43,615 nt of DNA, from positions 1 through 43,615 of the forward strand of contig NZ_RHOT01000019.1 of the NCBI RefSeq assembly GCF_003946675.1, given 5' to 3'. Below the pieces are notes generated by a model, which was not told the DNA's origin, made no database searches, and saw only the letters and a list, made by a program, of their open reading frames with translations. Positions 26,598-34,396 of the stretch are shown here, piece by piece. A program made the position numbers and the translations under genes. Each line of letters opens with the position of its first letter. Within the stretch, counting starts at the first letter, position 1. The stretch comes from Lapidilactobacillus gannanensis (lineage in GTDB: Bacteria; Bacillota; Bacilli; Lactobacillales; Lactobacillaceae).

Positions 26598-27619
26598 TCT
26601 TGTTTTTGCTCCTGATAAAGAATTCGGGCGGCCTTTTTTAACTTAGCATAGTGACGTGAGTTAGTCATATATAAGTAACTAATAATGATGGTTAAAGCAT
26701 CGAAAATTCCAACTAAACCAGCAATTATCGGTAAATGACTAACTTGGAAGACTTGCCAACCAACTAGAAGACCGGCGATGGTACTCAATAAGACATTTAA
26801 GGCGATTTCACCAATTAATTTCAGTGTTAACTGGTCTCGTAAAAATCCACCTAACTGAAAACGACGACCTGAAACTAAAATCAAGTATACCAACGCCCAA
26901 GTAATAATGACCATAAAAGTAAAAATCAAAATGACTTGCGTCAATAAAATACCGGATCGTTCAAACCAACCTTGACGTTCCCGTTTAACAGTTGAACTAT
27001 CAATTAAACGTGTGGCTGTGCTGGCTTGGAACATCTTTAGAATTTGCTTAGTATGGGCAGTATTCAATGTTACTGGGTCATAGACAATTCGGAAAGAACT
27101 AGTCAATAGGTTTTGATCTGGCTGTTCTGGTGATAATGAAATGAAAGTATGGTCGTTGATTGCTGATGTTTGTGCGGTGCCAACCGTGCCAATAACCGCT
27201 AAGTATTGTTGCTGATATTGATAATACATTTGTGATTGGGGCTGATAAGTATTCTCTATCTGGTTCTTACCCAGCACGACAAATGGCACTTCTGATTGAT
27301 AATCATTTGTATTAAAAGTCCGACCACTTAAAACTGGTAAATTTTCATTTGTCTTCCCTTTGGCATAAACGTAGGAGAAATTTGGATTATCTTTAGCGAT
27401 AAATTGAATCTGAAAGTTAGTCAATTTACTGGCAGCTAAGCTCTTGATTAGTGGCTCCACGGCCATTTTTTTATGCTGGTTAATTTGTAAGCTATTCTCT
27501 GATAACCCGTTACGATTTAATTGACTAATACTATTACGTTGTTCGTCTTGTTGAAAGCATAAAACCAGTAAGCCAGTTAAGACGGCTAACAATAAATCCA
27601 AAAAAATTTTCCGTTTCAT
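26594..27619 (-). CDS. Orphan FtsX/MacB-like membrane protein
   Basis: 341 residues. The layout is that of type VII ABC permeases: one N-terminal helix (residues 4-22), a large extracellular domain (about 23-220), then three helices (about 225-250, 268-290, 295-318). The extracellular part matches the MacB periplasmic-core pattern: LPVLSGRTFNTNDY, then VPFVVLGKNQIE, then QYLAVIGTVGT. No ATPase subunit is encoded nearby, so the partner is unknown, or it may work alone. It overlaps both neighbours by 4 bases, in an operon with two methyltransferase-type proteins. The family call rests on motif spacing and topology, not on a search. Confidence 0.65.
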   Translation of the reverse strand: MKRKIFLDLLLAVLTGLLVLCFQQDEQRNSISQLNRNGLSENSLQINQHKKMAVEPLIKSLAASKLTNFQIQFIAKDNPNFSYVYAKGKTNENLPVLSGRTFNTNDYQSEVPFVVLGKNQIENTYQPQSQMYYQYQQQYLAVIGTVGTAQTSAINDHTFISLSPEQPDQNLLTSSFRIVYDPVTLNTAHTKQILKMFQASTATRLIDSSTVKRERQGWFERSGILLTQVILIFTFMVIITWALVYLILVSGRRFQLGGFLRDQLTLKLIGEIALNVLLSTIAGLLVGWQVFQVSHLPIIAGLVGIFDALTIIISYLYMTNSRHYAKLKKAARILYQEQKQE

Positions 27620-28413
27620 TTTTGATCGCGACCACCTTTCGCAGTTGCTCGATATAAATAAATTGCTTCCTGAACACCATCACTAGTTGCCGGTAAGTAT
27701 CGTCGCAGTTGCAACATTTGGGCTGAAAATTGCGCCGGTTCAGTTCGCCAAAATAATTCACTATTGGTCACGCCAAACTTTTCACCAATAACAATTAAAT
27801 CAGGCTGATTGGGCAAGGCAGCGATTTGCTGACGTAATACCCAGTCAATTGGATCATTATTGGGGCTCCAAGCGAGAATAATTGCGTCTACTTGCGGACC
27901 AATTTGCTGAACTGCTTCCTGAGCAGTTAGCTTTTGAACTGGAAAGAAAAGCTGGCGTCCCGTTTGATTTTCTTGTTGCCAAGTCAAACTATCGGTAGCA
28001 ATCACGGCTTGACCTCGTGCTGTTAACCCCCGAGCTAGACGACCATCACCTGCCATTAATTCCAAATAACGACGAAACGGCCAGTGTTTAGTCCAAACTC
28101 GCAGTGCTTGTTGTGAGATCAAGGTCCACTGACCATAATGATATTGCAAATACTTACGACAATTTCGTAATAAGTGCTGGCATTGTTGATAATCACGCTG
28201 AATTTGTTCAGGGCAAATCTGTTGTTGCGCGCCTAATCGCAAGAATTCCCACCAGTCATCATCAGTTAGTTGTAATGGGGGCAAAGGCCGTGATAGCAGT
28301 TGTCCTGCAGCTAGCTCATGGCAAGCACGTTGAATCTCTGCTAATTGGGTTTGTAAACTAATATTTGTTTGATACGGTTGACTCGCTTGACGCAATTGTT
28401 TCAAATAATCCAT
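27616..28413 (-). CDS. SAM-dependent methyltransferase-like protein of unknown substrate
   Basis: 265 residues. The first 100 residues are helical and Gln-rich. The second half resembles a class I methyltransferase: YLELMAGDGRLARGL (117-130) as motif I, IATDSL (138-143) as the acidic end of beta 2, and VDAIILAWSP (175-184) as motif IV, followed by ALPNQPDLIVIGEKFG. No catalytic motif points to RNA, DNA or protein, so a small-molecule or unknown target is possible. It starts with AAGGA about seven bases before the ATG, is first in the trio with the FtsX-like gene and rsmF, and is divergent from the threonine-synthase-like gene. Confidence 0.65.
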   Translation of the reverse strand: MDYLKQLRQASQPYQTNISLQTQLAEIQRACHELAAGQLLSRPLPPLQLTDDDWWEFLRLGAQQQICPEQIQRDYQQCQHLLRNCRKYLQYHYGQWTLISQQALRVWTKHWPFRRYLELMAGDGRLARGLTARGQAVIATDSLTWQQENQTGRQLFFPVQKLTAQEAVQQIGPQVDAIILAWSPNNDPIDWVLRQQIAALPNQPDLIVIGEKFGVTNSELFWRTEPAQFSAQMLQLRRYLPATSDGVQEAIYLYRATAKGGRDQK

Positions 28414-28535
28414 ATTTTTTTCCTTAAAGTGTTAGCTAGCTTTTGAAAACTAGACTGTTAATTTGATCTGATTAAAGTTAGAATGGAATTGAGCGTTAAA
28501 TAAAACGGATACAAAATGATAAGGATGCGAAATAA

Positions 28536-29879
28536 ATGACGATTTCATATCTAACTTGCCAAGATTTAACTCCAGTAACACCCGCTGTTGCTTGGGCAAC
28601 GACTGCTAATTCACCTGCAATTGCGGCGACTAACATTGCCCCATTAGCACCTGAAATTCAGCAGGGCACTGACGTTGACTTGCTCAGTGCTGTGCTCACC
28701 ACATTCCAACCTGATTTAACATCTGAACAGGCTAAGACAATTGCTGCGGCCAGTTTGGCCGAGGTATTCTCGGCTAAAGCTCACCTGTCAATTACTTCAA
28801 CTGATACTTCACTGAAGATTGCTGAACTGTATCATCAGCCAACGATGACTGATCGCGATTTAGCGGCTAGTCTTTATTTCAAATTATTTGCTTTACAGCA
28901 GCAACTGAATCATGATCAAACTGAACCCATTTTTCTGGCAAATGACCCAGCATTATTGATCAGTCTGGCTCATTTCTTACCAGAAACTGCTCGCTTGGTT
29001 GGTTTCTTTGCCCCCGAACAAGTTCATGGCTTACAACGTCAGCAGTTAGCAGCTGCTTTGGACAAGCCCCTAGTTAAGCTCTACCAGTTAGAGGAGCCAA
29101 TCACCGCGCAAGAGCTTGAGCTGACTGTTAATAAACCTCATTTTCAAGAGTTAGCAGCGACCAATCAAGAACAATTAATTGTATTGGATAATTGCCAGTT
29201 CAGTCTGCTAATGGGCCAAATTTTCAATCTGCTCAAAGTCAGCCTAGCAGCCACATCCGCTACAGAAATTGTGACGACCACTCATGATTTTAGCAATGTT
29301 TTAGCGGCCTATTATTCCCAACAACTTGGCGCACCAATTAGTGGTGTCACAGTGGCTTTAAAGCAAATGACGCCAGTGGCTCGATTCTTTGAAAATGGCG
29401 AACCAATGCTAACCTCTGTTGCTGCCGTTAACTTACAACGTCTATTAGTTGGACTGACTGGCCAAGCCAGCCCTGTATTAACAGCTACTGAGATTCAGGA
29501 TCAGTTAGTTGACTTTCTGACGATTAAAGTCGTTGATCAAGAAGCGGCCTTACCTGAGATTCGACAGGCTCAATCCCGACAACAAATTACCGTCGGTCCT
29601 GAGGCGGCGTTAGCTTTAGCAGTTGCCGCTGATTCTGAACAACCACAACTAGTTTTGGCGCCAGCTGACCCCTATTTAACACCTGATGTTGTGTTGGCGG
29701 GGATTACTAATCATCCCACTGATAAACGGGACTTTGAAGCCGCACAAATTTTACGGCAAGTCATTGCTGCGCCAATGCCCCGAATGATTACTCACTTGAA
29801 AAGTCAGCAGATCCAAGAATTTCAAGCTTTCTCCCACGCACAAATTGCTGACGAATTGGCAGCTTGGTTAGATCAATAA
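28536..29879 (+). CDS. Threonine-synthase-like protein lacking the PLP lysine (probable pseudoenzyme)
   Basis: 447 residues, collinear with threonine synthase (ThrC) along most of its length. ELYHQPTMTDRDLAA (97-111) sits where ThrC has ELFHGPTLAFKDVA; the PLP-binding Lys is Arg107 here. LVGFFAPEQVHGLQRQQL matches ThrC VVILYPRGKISPLQ. IVTTTHDFSNVLAAYYSQQLGAPI aligns with VVSVPSGNFGDLTAGLLAKSLGLP of the enzyme (compare the pieces DFSNVLAAYYSQQLGAPI and NFGDLTAGLLAKSLGLP), and VALKQMTPVARFFENGEP with AATNVNDTVPRFLHDG. The phosphate-binding SGDTG loop is replaced by ANDPALLIS. Catalysis as a threonine synthase is therefore unlikely, yet the frame is intact with a good ribosome binding site (AAGGA). 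It may be a regulatory or scaffolding paralogue; no threonine genes lie nearby. Confidence 0.72.
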   Translation: MTISYLTCQDLTPVTPAVAWATTANSPAIAATNIAPLAPEIQQGTDVDLLSAVLTTFQPDLTSEQAKTIAAASLAEVFSAKAHLSITSTDTSLKIAELYHQPTMTDRDLAASLYFKLFALQQQLNHDQTEPIFLANDPALLISLAHFLPETARLVGFFAPEQVHGLQRQQLAAALDKPLVKLYQLEEPITAQELELTVNKPHFQELAATNQEQLIVLDNCQFSLLMGQIFNLLKVSLAATSATEIVTTTHDFSNVLAAYYSQQLGAPISGVTVALKQMTPVARFFENGEPMLTSVAAVNLQRLLVGLTGQASPVLTATEIQDQLVDFLTIKVVDQEAALPEIRQAQSRQQITVGPEAALALAVAADSEQPQLVLAPADPYLTPDVVLAGITNHPTDKRDFEAAQILRQVIAAPMPRMITHLKSQQIQEFQAFSHAQIADELAAWLDQ

Positions 29880-29907
29880 GCCAATAACGATTTGAAGAAA
29901 CGGACTT

Positions 29908-29956
29908 AAGGTTGCCCCAATCATTCGTCTTAAAGAATGATCGGGGCAACCTTTTT
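29908..29956 (+). terminator. Intrinsic terminator of the threonine-synthase-like gene
   Basis: AAGGTTGCCCCAATCATTC and GAATGATCGGGGCAACCTT form a long near-perfect stem with an 8-base loop, followed by T's. This convergent junction uses its own hairpin and does not carry the dispersed repeat. Confidence 0.92.
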
Positions 29957-29968
29957 ACGAAATTAAAA

Positions 29969-30286
29969 TTAGAAAATGCCCTTACCTTCGCTGTCAGTGA
30001 TGGGATCGTTAAAATTACGACGATAGTAATCAACGTCCATCACTTTATACTTGTTATTGACGAAACGCGCAATAATGGTATTATAATCAACTGGTGACCA
30101 GCCTTCGCCACCTAGAACAACTAATTTATTGTTGATGAGGTCGGCCTTTTTACCAAAGTCAGCCCCAAAGAAATTTTTGATCATTTCTGGGGTTGTGGCT
30201 TCAGTGTAAGGTAAGAAATAAGCCATTTTTGTGGTTGAAAATGCCGCAAATTCATTGGCAGGAAAGTCATTTAGATTTGTTGTCAA
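29969..30286 (-). CDS. Small protein of unknown function
   Basis: About 105 residues, soluble, no signal peptide or membrane segment. It contains AYFLPYTEATTPEMIKNFFG and ends with a Tyr/Arg-rich stretch KVMDVDYYRRNFNDP. I do not recognise the family. The TTG at 30286 is preferred as start, because AGGTG lies six bases upstream; the GTG at 30295 is part of that ribosome binding site. It is divergent from the small gene at 30380. Confidence 0.68.
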   Translation of the reverse strand: MTTNLNDFPANEFAAFSTTKMAYFLPYTEATTPEMIKNFFGADFGKKADLINNKLVVLGGEGWSPVDYNTIIARFVNNKYKVMDVDYYRRNFNDPITDSEGKGIF

Positions 30287-30327
30287 GATAATCACCTACA
30301 TTTTTATTTTCTATCTTTTCGCGATAA

Positions 30328-30336
30328 TGGTAAAAT
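30328..30336 (+). promoter_or_regulatory. Extended -10 promoter for the small gene at 30380
   Basis: TGGTAAAAT about 44 bases before the start codon; no clear -35. It is followed by a very strong ribosome binding site AAGGAGGT at 30366-30373. Confidence 0.55.
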
Positions 30337-30379
30337 TAAGTTGCGTCAAGTTGCTGGCGATATTTAAGGAGGTATAAAG

Positions 30380-30565
30380 ATGGCATTATCAACGGTCGGA
30401 CAAGAATTAATCAATTTTCAAAAGCAAAAAGAACTAACTGATACGCAAATCGCTTTTGAAAGTCATTTCAGTGTTGAAAAGATTCATCAAATTAAGGCTG
30501 GTGAAGTTGAACCAACTGATGAAGAAGCACAACGATTAAGTGCATACTTCGCTAGTAAAAAGTAA
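30380..30565 (+). CDS. Small helix-turn-helix-like protein (possibly LBP_cg2779 family)
   Basis: 61 residues. The stretch LTDTQIAFESHFSVEKIHQIKAGEVEPT has the rhythm of an Xre/Cro-type helix-turn-helix: a TDxQ(I/L)A helix followed by a recognition helix and then a GxxxPT turn. It resembles the small lactobacillar proteins annotated as LBP_cg2779 family, whose role is unknown. It has the strongest ribosome binding site in this part of the window (AAGGAGGT) plus its own promoter and terminator, so it is a real monocistronic gene. DNA binding is inference. Confidence 0.78.
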   Translation: MALSTVGQELINFQKQKELTDTQIAFESHFSVEKIHQIKAGEVEPTDEEAQRLSAYFASKK

Positions 30566-30590
30566 TGTTCACCATTTTAGGCATTAAATC

Positions 30591-30616
30591 AGGTTGCGCT
30601 GGACGCGACCTTTTTT
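30591..30616 (+). terminator. Intrinsic terminator of the small gene at 30380
   Basis: AGGTTGCG pairs with CGCGACCT (one G-U), followed by TTTTTT. Confidence 0.88.
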
Positions 30617-30634
30617 AATGTCTTTTTTGATCCA

Positions 30635-30946
30635 TTAGCCAATTCCTAGCGAAATACGGGCATAGCGACTCATCAGTTCTGGTGTCCACTGTGGATACCA
30701 AACCAAATCAATCTCCACGTCCTTGACTTCGGGAATTTGCATAACTGCTTGATTAATTTGATCTGATAAGTAGTCTGTTAATGGACAACCCATGGTCGTT
30801 AAGGTCATTTTAATCGTACAAAGCCCATCTTCGTCCAGTTCCACTTCATAAATTAAGCCTAAATTAACAATATCAATCCCTAATTCTGGGTCAATAACTG
30901 CTTCCAGTGCAGTTAAAATTTTATCTTTCATTTCATCTGCAGTCAC
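30635..30946 (-). CDS. Metal-sulfur cluster assembly factor (DUF59 / SufT-PaaD-like)
   Basis: About 103 residues of the MIP18/DUF59 fold involved in Fe-S protein maturation. It shows the family pattern VIDPELGIDIVNLGLIYEV, then TLTTMGCPLTDYL with the conserved cysteine, then VEIDLVWYPQW and the C-terminal W(T/S)PELMS. The GTG at 30946 is chosen as start because AAGGAG lies eight bases upstream; the ATG at 30964 lies upstream of that site and cannot use it. It ends convergent with the small gene at 30380. No suf genes lie nearby. Confidence 0.87.
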   Translation of the reverse strand: MTADEMKDKILTALEAVIDPELGIDIVNLGLIYEVELDEDGLCTIKMTLTTMGCPLTDYLSDQINQAVMQIPEVKDVEIDLVWYPQWTPELMSRYARISLGIG

Positions 30947-31039
30947 ATGATCAACTCCTTGCATTAATTATACTGATATCCCTAAAAAATCGCAATCAAC
31001 CCTCAAAAAGAGTCTCTGAAAATAATCCTCAGTAATAAA

Positions 31040-31399
31040 CTAAAAGAAAGAACTGATCAGAGCTAAAATGGCCAGCCCACCTTGAGTGAATAATATTTTC
31101 CGATCACTGGTTAAACTACCATAGGCCGCAACAAGAATAATATAGCTTAAAATTGCCCGCGTCATTTCTACGTTGGCAGTTGCCAAGAACAGACTGTACA
31201 GTAATCCGACAGCAAGCAAGCCGTTATAAACACCCTGGTTTTTAAAAAGAACCCCGACTTCTGGTCGTTTTAAAGTTGTCTGACTGAGTTTGAAAACTCG
31301 CCCTGTCCTAAGCGATGTCGTTGCAAATGTTTCTAAATATAAAATGTATAAAAACTCCAGCGCTACAAGTACCCCTAAAATTTTTGTTAAAATTGACAT
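31040..31399 (-). CDS. DUF1304 family membrane protein
   Basis: About 119 residues with four predicted helices. The N-terminal ILGVLVALEFLYILYLETFA, the GVLFKNQGVYNGLLA loop and the C-terminal ILFTQGGLAILALI match the small DUF1304 membrane family, of unknown function. The ATG at 31399 follows AAAGGAG by eight bases. It lies alone between the DUF59 gene and a divergent HAD phosphatase. Confidence 0.82.
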   Translation of the reverse strand: MSILTKILGVLVALEFLYILYLETFATTSLRTGRVFKLSQTTLKRPEVGVLFKNQGVYNGLLAVGLLYSLFLATANVEMTRAILSYIILVAAYGSLTSDRKILFTQGGLAILALISSFF

Positions 31400-31589
31400 T
31401 ATTGTCGCTCCTTTCAGCAAACTGATCGTCTTATTTATCGTAACCAGCTGGTCAGCTTTTGTAAATCAAAGATGATTGTCGCTGCGAAAAAACGAGTCAA
31501 ATATTCAAATGATTACGCCAAATACCCATTAACCCTGGCTTATTCAGGCTATCATTCAAAATAAAGGACTTTATAATACAAGCATGATT

Positions 31590-31598
31590 TGCTAAAAT
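31590..31598 (+). promoter_or_regulatory. Extended -10 promoter upstream of the HAD phosphatase
   Basis: TGCTAAAAT about 145 bases before the start codon at 31742. Transcription would start near 31605 and pass through the hairpin at 31658-31696 before reaching the gene. Confidence 0.5.
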
Positions 31599-31604
31599 AG
31601 ATAG

Positions 31605-31697
31605 GTACTTTGAAGATTGACTGGCACCCAATGCAATTAAAGATGATTAGATCAGAAGTTGCTGTTTCGAATCGCAGAAAATGGCAACCATTTTTTT
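31605..31697 (+). promoter_or_regulatory. Putative leader RNA ending in an attenuator-like terminator
   Basis: Between the extended -10 and the HAD gene, GTTGCTGTTT (31658-31667) pairs with AAATGGCAAC (31679-31688), ten pairs including two G-U, around an 11-base loop. CATTTTTTTATT follows directly. This is a plausible intrinsic terminator placed before the gene, so the leader may regulate read-through, or it may be a separate small RNA of about 90 bases. I recognise no known riboswitch or T-box class. The rest of the 31400-31741 gap holds no gene I can see. Confidence 0.45.
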
Positions 31698-31741
31698 ATT
31701 GATCTAACTCGCTCGCCAAATTGAAAACAAAGGAAATTAAG

Positions 31742-32545
31742 ATGACAAAAAAATTAATTGCCCTCGACTTAGACGGGACAACCTTAAATAAACAATCAAA
31801 AATCACCCCAAAAACAATTGATGTACTCCACCGCGCGGCCGCAGCTGGTAATATGGTGGCAATTGCTACTGGTCGTCCAAATCGAATCAGTGAAAATTAT
31901 TATTTCCAATTGGGACTTGATACCCCAATGGTTAATTTCAATGGTGGCTTGATTCACGTGCCTAATCACACTTGGGCTGGTGAAAAAAGCACCACGATTC
32001 CTCGTGATTTGGTCTTTGATGTGCTTAAACTGAAAAAAGACTTACCCATTCGAATGGTCGCTGCTGAAGGCAAAAACTTTCTCTATGCTGATCAAATTGC
32101 AGATTTAGACATTGGTTTTTTTCCTAATACGCTAACTAAAAACCAAATTCTTAACTCAAGCTCCCTAAAACAAGATCCAACTTCACTTACCATTTTCGTG
32201 GATAATCGCGATCAAGAATACATCAAACAAGCCCTACTTAGTAAGTATCCCCAGATTGAATTAAATAGTTGGGGTGGTCAAGTCAATGCGCTAGAAATCG
32301 TTCATCAAGGCATCAACAAATATACCGGTGTTGAATACTTGGCTGATTACTTTAAAATTCCTAGCAAAGATATTATTGCCTTTGGTGATGAGGTGAATGA
32401 TTTGGAAATGTTAACGCATGTTGGTTGGGGCGTTGCAATGGCCAATGGTGTTGACCGCGTTAAAGCTGTTGCTAATGATGTGACTGCACTGCCAAATGAT
32501 GAAGATGGCTTGGCAGTTTATCTTGAAAAATATTTGGCAGTCTAA
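31742..32545 (+). CDS. HAD-superfamily Cof-type sugar phosphatase
   Basis: 267-residue cytoplasmic phosphatase of the Cof/YidA group (HAD subfamily IIB), acting on sugar phosphates or flavin-type substrates. Motif I LIALDLDGTTLN carries the nucleophile and acid/base Asp. Motif II is AIATGRP. Motifs III and IV are NKYTGVEYLADYF and IIAFGDEVNDLEML. The ATG at 31742 has AAGGA seven bases upstream; an ATG 21 bases earlier overlaps this region without its own site. The gene stands alone and ends at a copy of the dispersed repeat. The substrate cannot be told. Confidence 0.92.
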   Translation: MTKKLIALDLDGTTLNKQSKITPKTIDVLHRAAAAGNMVAIATGRPNRISENYYFQLGLDTPMVNFNGGLIHVPNHTWAGEKSTTIPRDLVFDVLKLKKDLPIRMVAAEGKNFLYADQIADLDIGFFPNTLTKNQILNSSSLKQDPTSLTIFVDNRDQEYIKQALLSKYPQIELNSWGGQVNALEIVHQGINKYTGVEYLADYFKIPSKDIIAFGDEVNDLEMLTHVGWGVAMANGVDRVKAVANDVTALPNDEDGLAVYLEKYLAV

Positions 32546-32587
32546 TCTTTTCTTACACTAAAGGCCAAAATAAGAACAGCATCTGAC

Positions 32588-32703
32588 GATGGCGATTAGC
32601 CGGTGCGCACTAACGCAAAATACCGAACAATTCGCAATGAATTGCTCGGTATTTTGATATTAAGCGGAACTAAGTGCTTTTTCCAAAACACATTTCCGCT
32701 AAC
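32588..32703 (-). repeat. Dispersed palindromic intergenic repeat, copy C
   Basis: Inverted, shorter copy between the convergent HAD phosphatase and tautomerase genes. On the minus strand: GTTCCGCTTAA, central hairpin, GCGTTAGTGCGCACCGGCTAATCGCC. The left part found in copies A and D (CTGGGACAT and the small A/T hairpin) is missing, because the tautomerase stop codon lies immediately beyond. Confidence 0.85.
32617..32655. terminator. Bidirectional terminator hairpin in repeat copy C
   Basis: AAAATACCGAACAATTC pairs with GAATTGCTCGGTATTTT around five bases. The outermost G-C pair of copy A is an A-U pair here, a compensatory change. Confidence 0.82.
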
Positions 32704-32711
32704 TGGATAAA

Positions 32712-32900
32712 TTATTTTTCGTCGCTGCGAAGCACACCACCATCAGCATAGCGGTTAGGTTGCATTTCGTTTAAGACGATATGAATATGTTCAGCTGGCG
32801 CACCAGTATTCTTTGTCACGGCAGCCGTGACATCCTTAACCAATTGGCGGAGTTGGTCATCACTGCGACCAGCAATTAAATCAATATGAACTAAAGGCAT
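32712..32900 (-). CDS. 4-oxalocrotonate tautomerase family protein
   Basis: 62 residues with catalytic Pro2 right after the start Met (MPLVHIDLIAGRSDDQLRQL), the mark of this enol-keto tautomerase family, and the conserved NTGAPAEHIHIVLNEM segment. Most members in Firmicutes have no known physiological substrate. The start is preceded by AAGGGGGA. It is divergent from the C69 dipeptidase gene, with 57 bases between the starts. Confidence 0.92.
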   Translation of the reverse strand: MPLVHIDLIAGRSDDQLRQLVKDVTAAVTKNTGAPAEHIHIVLNEMQPNRYADGGVLRSDEK

Positions 32901-32957
32901 CTTGGAGTCCCCCTTTTATTAACAGTATCTCTTTATCATGAACAAGGAGCGTAAAAA

Positions 32958-34382
32958 ATGCAACCTAAAATTTCAAGAAGTTCTTGTACGTCAATTCTTG
33001 TCGGCCGCAAAGCCACTAATGATGGTTCGGTAATGATTGGTCGAAATGAAGATAGTCAAACAGCCTGGCCTAAACATTTATCGTTTAATGCACGGTCAGA
33101 AGTGGCCAACCGTCACTTCAAATCAAAAGCAAATAAATTCGCCCTTGATTTACCGACGCTTAGTTATCAATATTCGGCAATGCCCGAATGGACTGATCGT
33201 TATGGCGTGTTTGCTGAAGGTGGCATTAACGAATATCATGTTGCCATGAGTGCCACGGAAAGTGCCTACGGGAATGAACGGACCTTAGCTCATGATCCCT
33301 TCAATGAAACTAGTGGCTTATTAGAAGAAGCAATGATCACGATTATTCTCCCCTTCGTTAAAACAGCCCGCGAAGGTGTCCAGCGTCTTGGCAAAATCAT
33401 TGATCAATTTGGTAGTGCTGAAGCCAATGGTATTTTATTTGCGGACCAAACGGAAGCCTGGTACTTTGAGGTTGCCACTGGCCATCAGTGGGTCGCTCAA
33501 CGGATTCCTGACGACGCTTATGCTGTTGTTGCCAATCAAATTTCCATTGAGATCATTGACTTTAATGATCCTAATCAATTTATAACCGCCCCTAATCTGC
33601 GCACATTTGTGGCTGAACATCAGCTGTGGCCAACGGAAAAACCATTTAATTTTCGGCGAATTTTTGGCACTAATGATGATTCTGATCTTGTTTACAATAC
33701 GCCACGAGTTTGGAGTGGTCAGCACTTATTAACACCATCAATTGTACAACAGCCACAAAGTCAGGATTTGCCCTTTATTCAACGGGCTGACTATCCAATT
33801 ACCGTCAGCAATGTTCAACGCGTCTTGAGTGATCATTTTAACGGTACTGAGTATGATTTAATGGGTGCCGACCCAGTTGCAAAGCGTTTTCGTCCAATCA
33901 GCGTGGCGACTACCCAAGAATCACATGTCTTACAATTACGTCCCAATGTCGCACCAAATTTAGTTGGGGTTCATTGGTTAGCCATGGGTGTCAGTGCTCA
34001 AAGCGTTTACGTTCCTTTCTATAGCCAAGGTAGCCACGTTCCACTGATGTATCAACGAGGTAAAGCTGATTACAGTCCTAGTTCTGCTTACTGGGTGTTC
34101 AAGCATGCTGGGGTTTTGGTTGACCGCGATCATTTCCGCTTCGCCCGTGATTTAAGTCAGACCCAAAGTCAGGTGACGACTAAACTTTGGCAGCAATTAG
34201 CAGCCACTGACCAAGTTTACTCAAACTTAAGCAGTCACGAGGAGCAACAAGCACAATTGGATCAGCATAATGCACAAGTCGCCAAAATCGCTTTGACTGG
34301 CTATCAAGCACTAATCAGTCGCTTGATTACGAAACAAACGCAACAATCACCGTTAAATTTTAAAGTTGATCCTAATCTATAA
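32958..34382 (+). CDS. pepD: Family C69 dipeptidase
   Basis: 474-residue N-terminal nucleophile hydrolase that cleaves a broad range of dipeptides, typical of lactobacilli (PepD/PepDA). The nucleophile is the Cys in SRSSCTSILVGRKATNDG near residue 10, normally exposed by removal of the short leader. It is followed by VMIGRNEDSQTAWPKHL and GGINEYHVAMSATES. The product is cytoplasmic, without a signal peptide. AAGGAGC precedes the ATG by about six bases. The gene is monocistronic and ends at repeat copy D. Confidence 0.94.
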   Translation: MQPKISRSSCTSILVGRKATNDGSVMIGRNEDSQTAWPKHLSFNARSEVANRHFKSKANKFALDLPTLSYQYSAMPEWTDRYGVFAEGGINEYHVAMSATESAYGNERTLAHDPFNETSGLLEEAMITIILPFVKTAREGVQRLGKIIDQFGSAEANGILFADQTEAWYFEVATGHQWVAQRIPDDAYAVVANQISIEIIDFNDPNQFITAPNLRTFVAEHQLWPTEKPFNFRRIFGTNDDSDLVYNTPRVWSGQHLLTPSIVQQPQSQDLPFIQRADYPITVSNVQRVLSDHFNGTEYDLMGADPVAKRFRPISVATTQESHVLQLRPNVAPNLVGVHWLAMGVSAQSVYVPFYSQGSHVPLMYQRGKADYSPSSAYWVFKHAGVLVDRDHFRFARDLSQTQSQVTTKLWQQLAATDQVYSNLSSHEEQQAQLDQHNAQVAKIALTGYQALISRLITKQTQQSPLNFKVDPNL

Positions 34383-34396
34383 CCCGGCTTTGAAAG

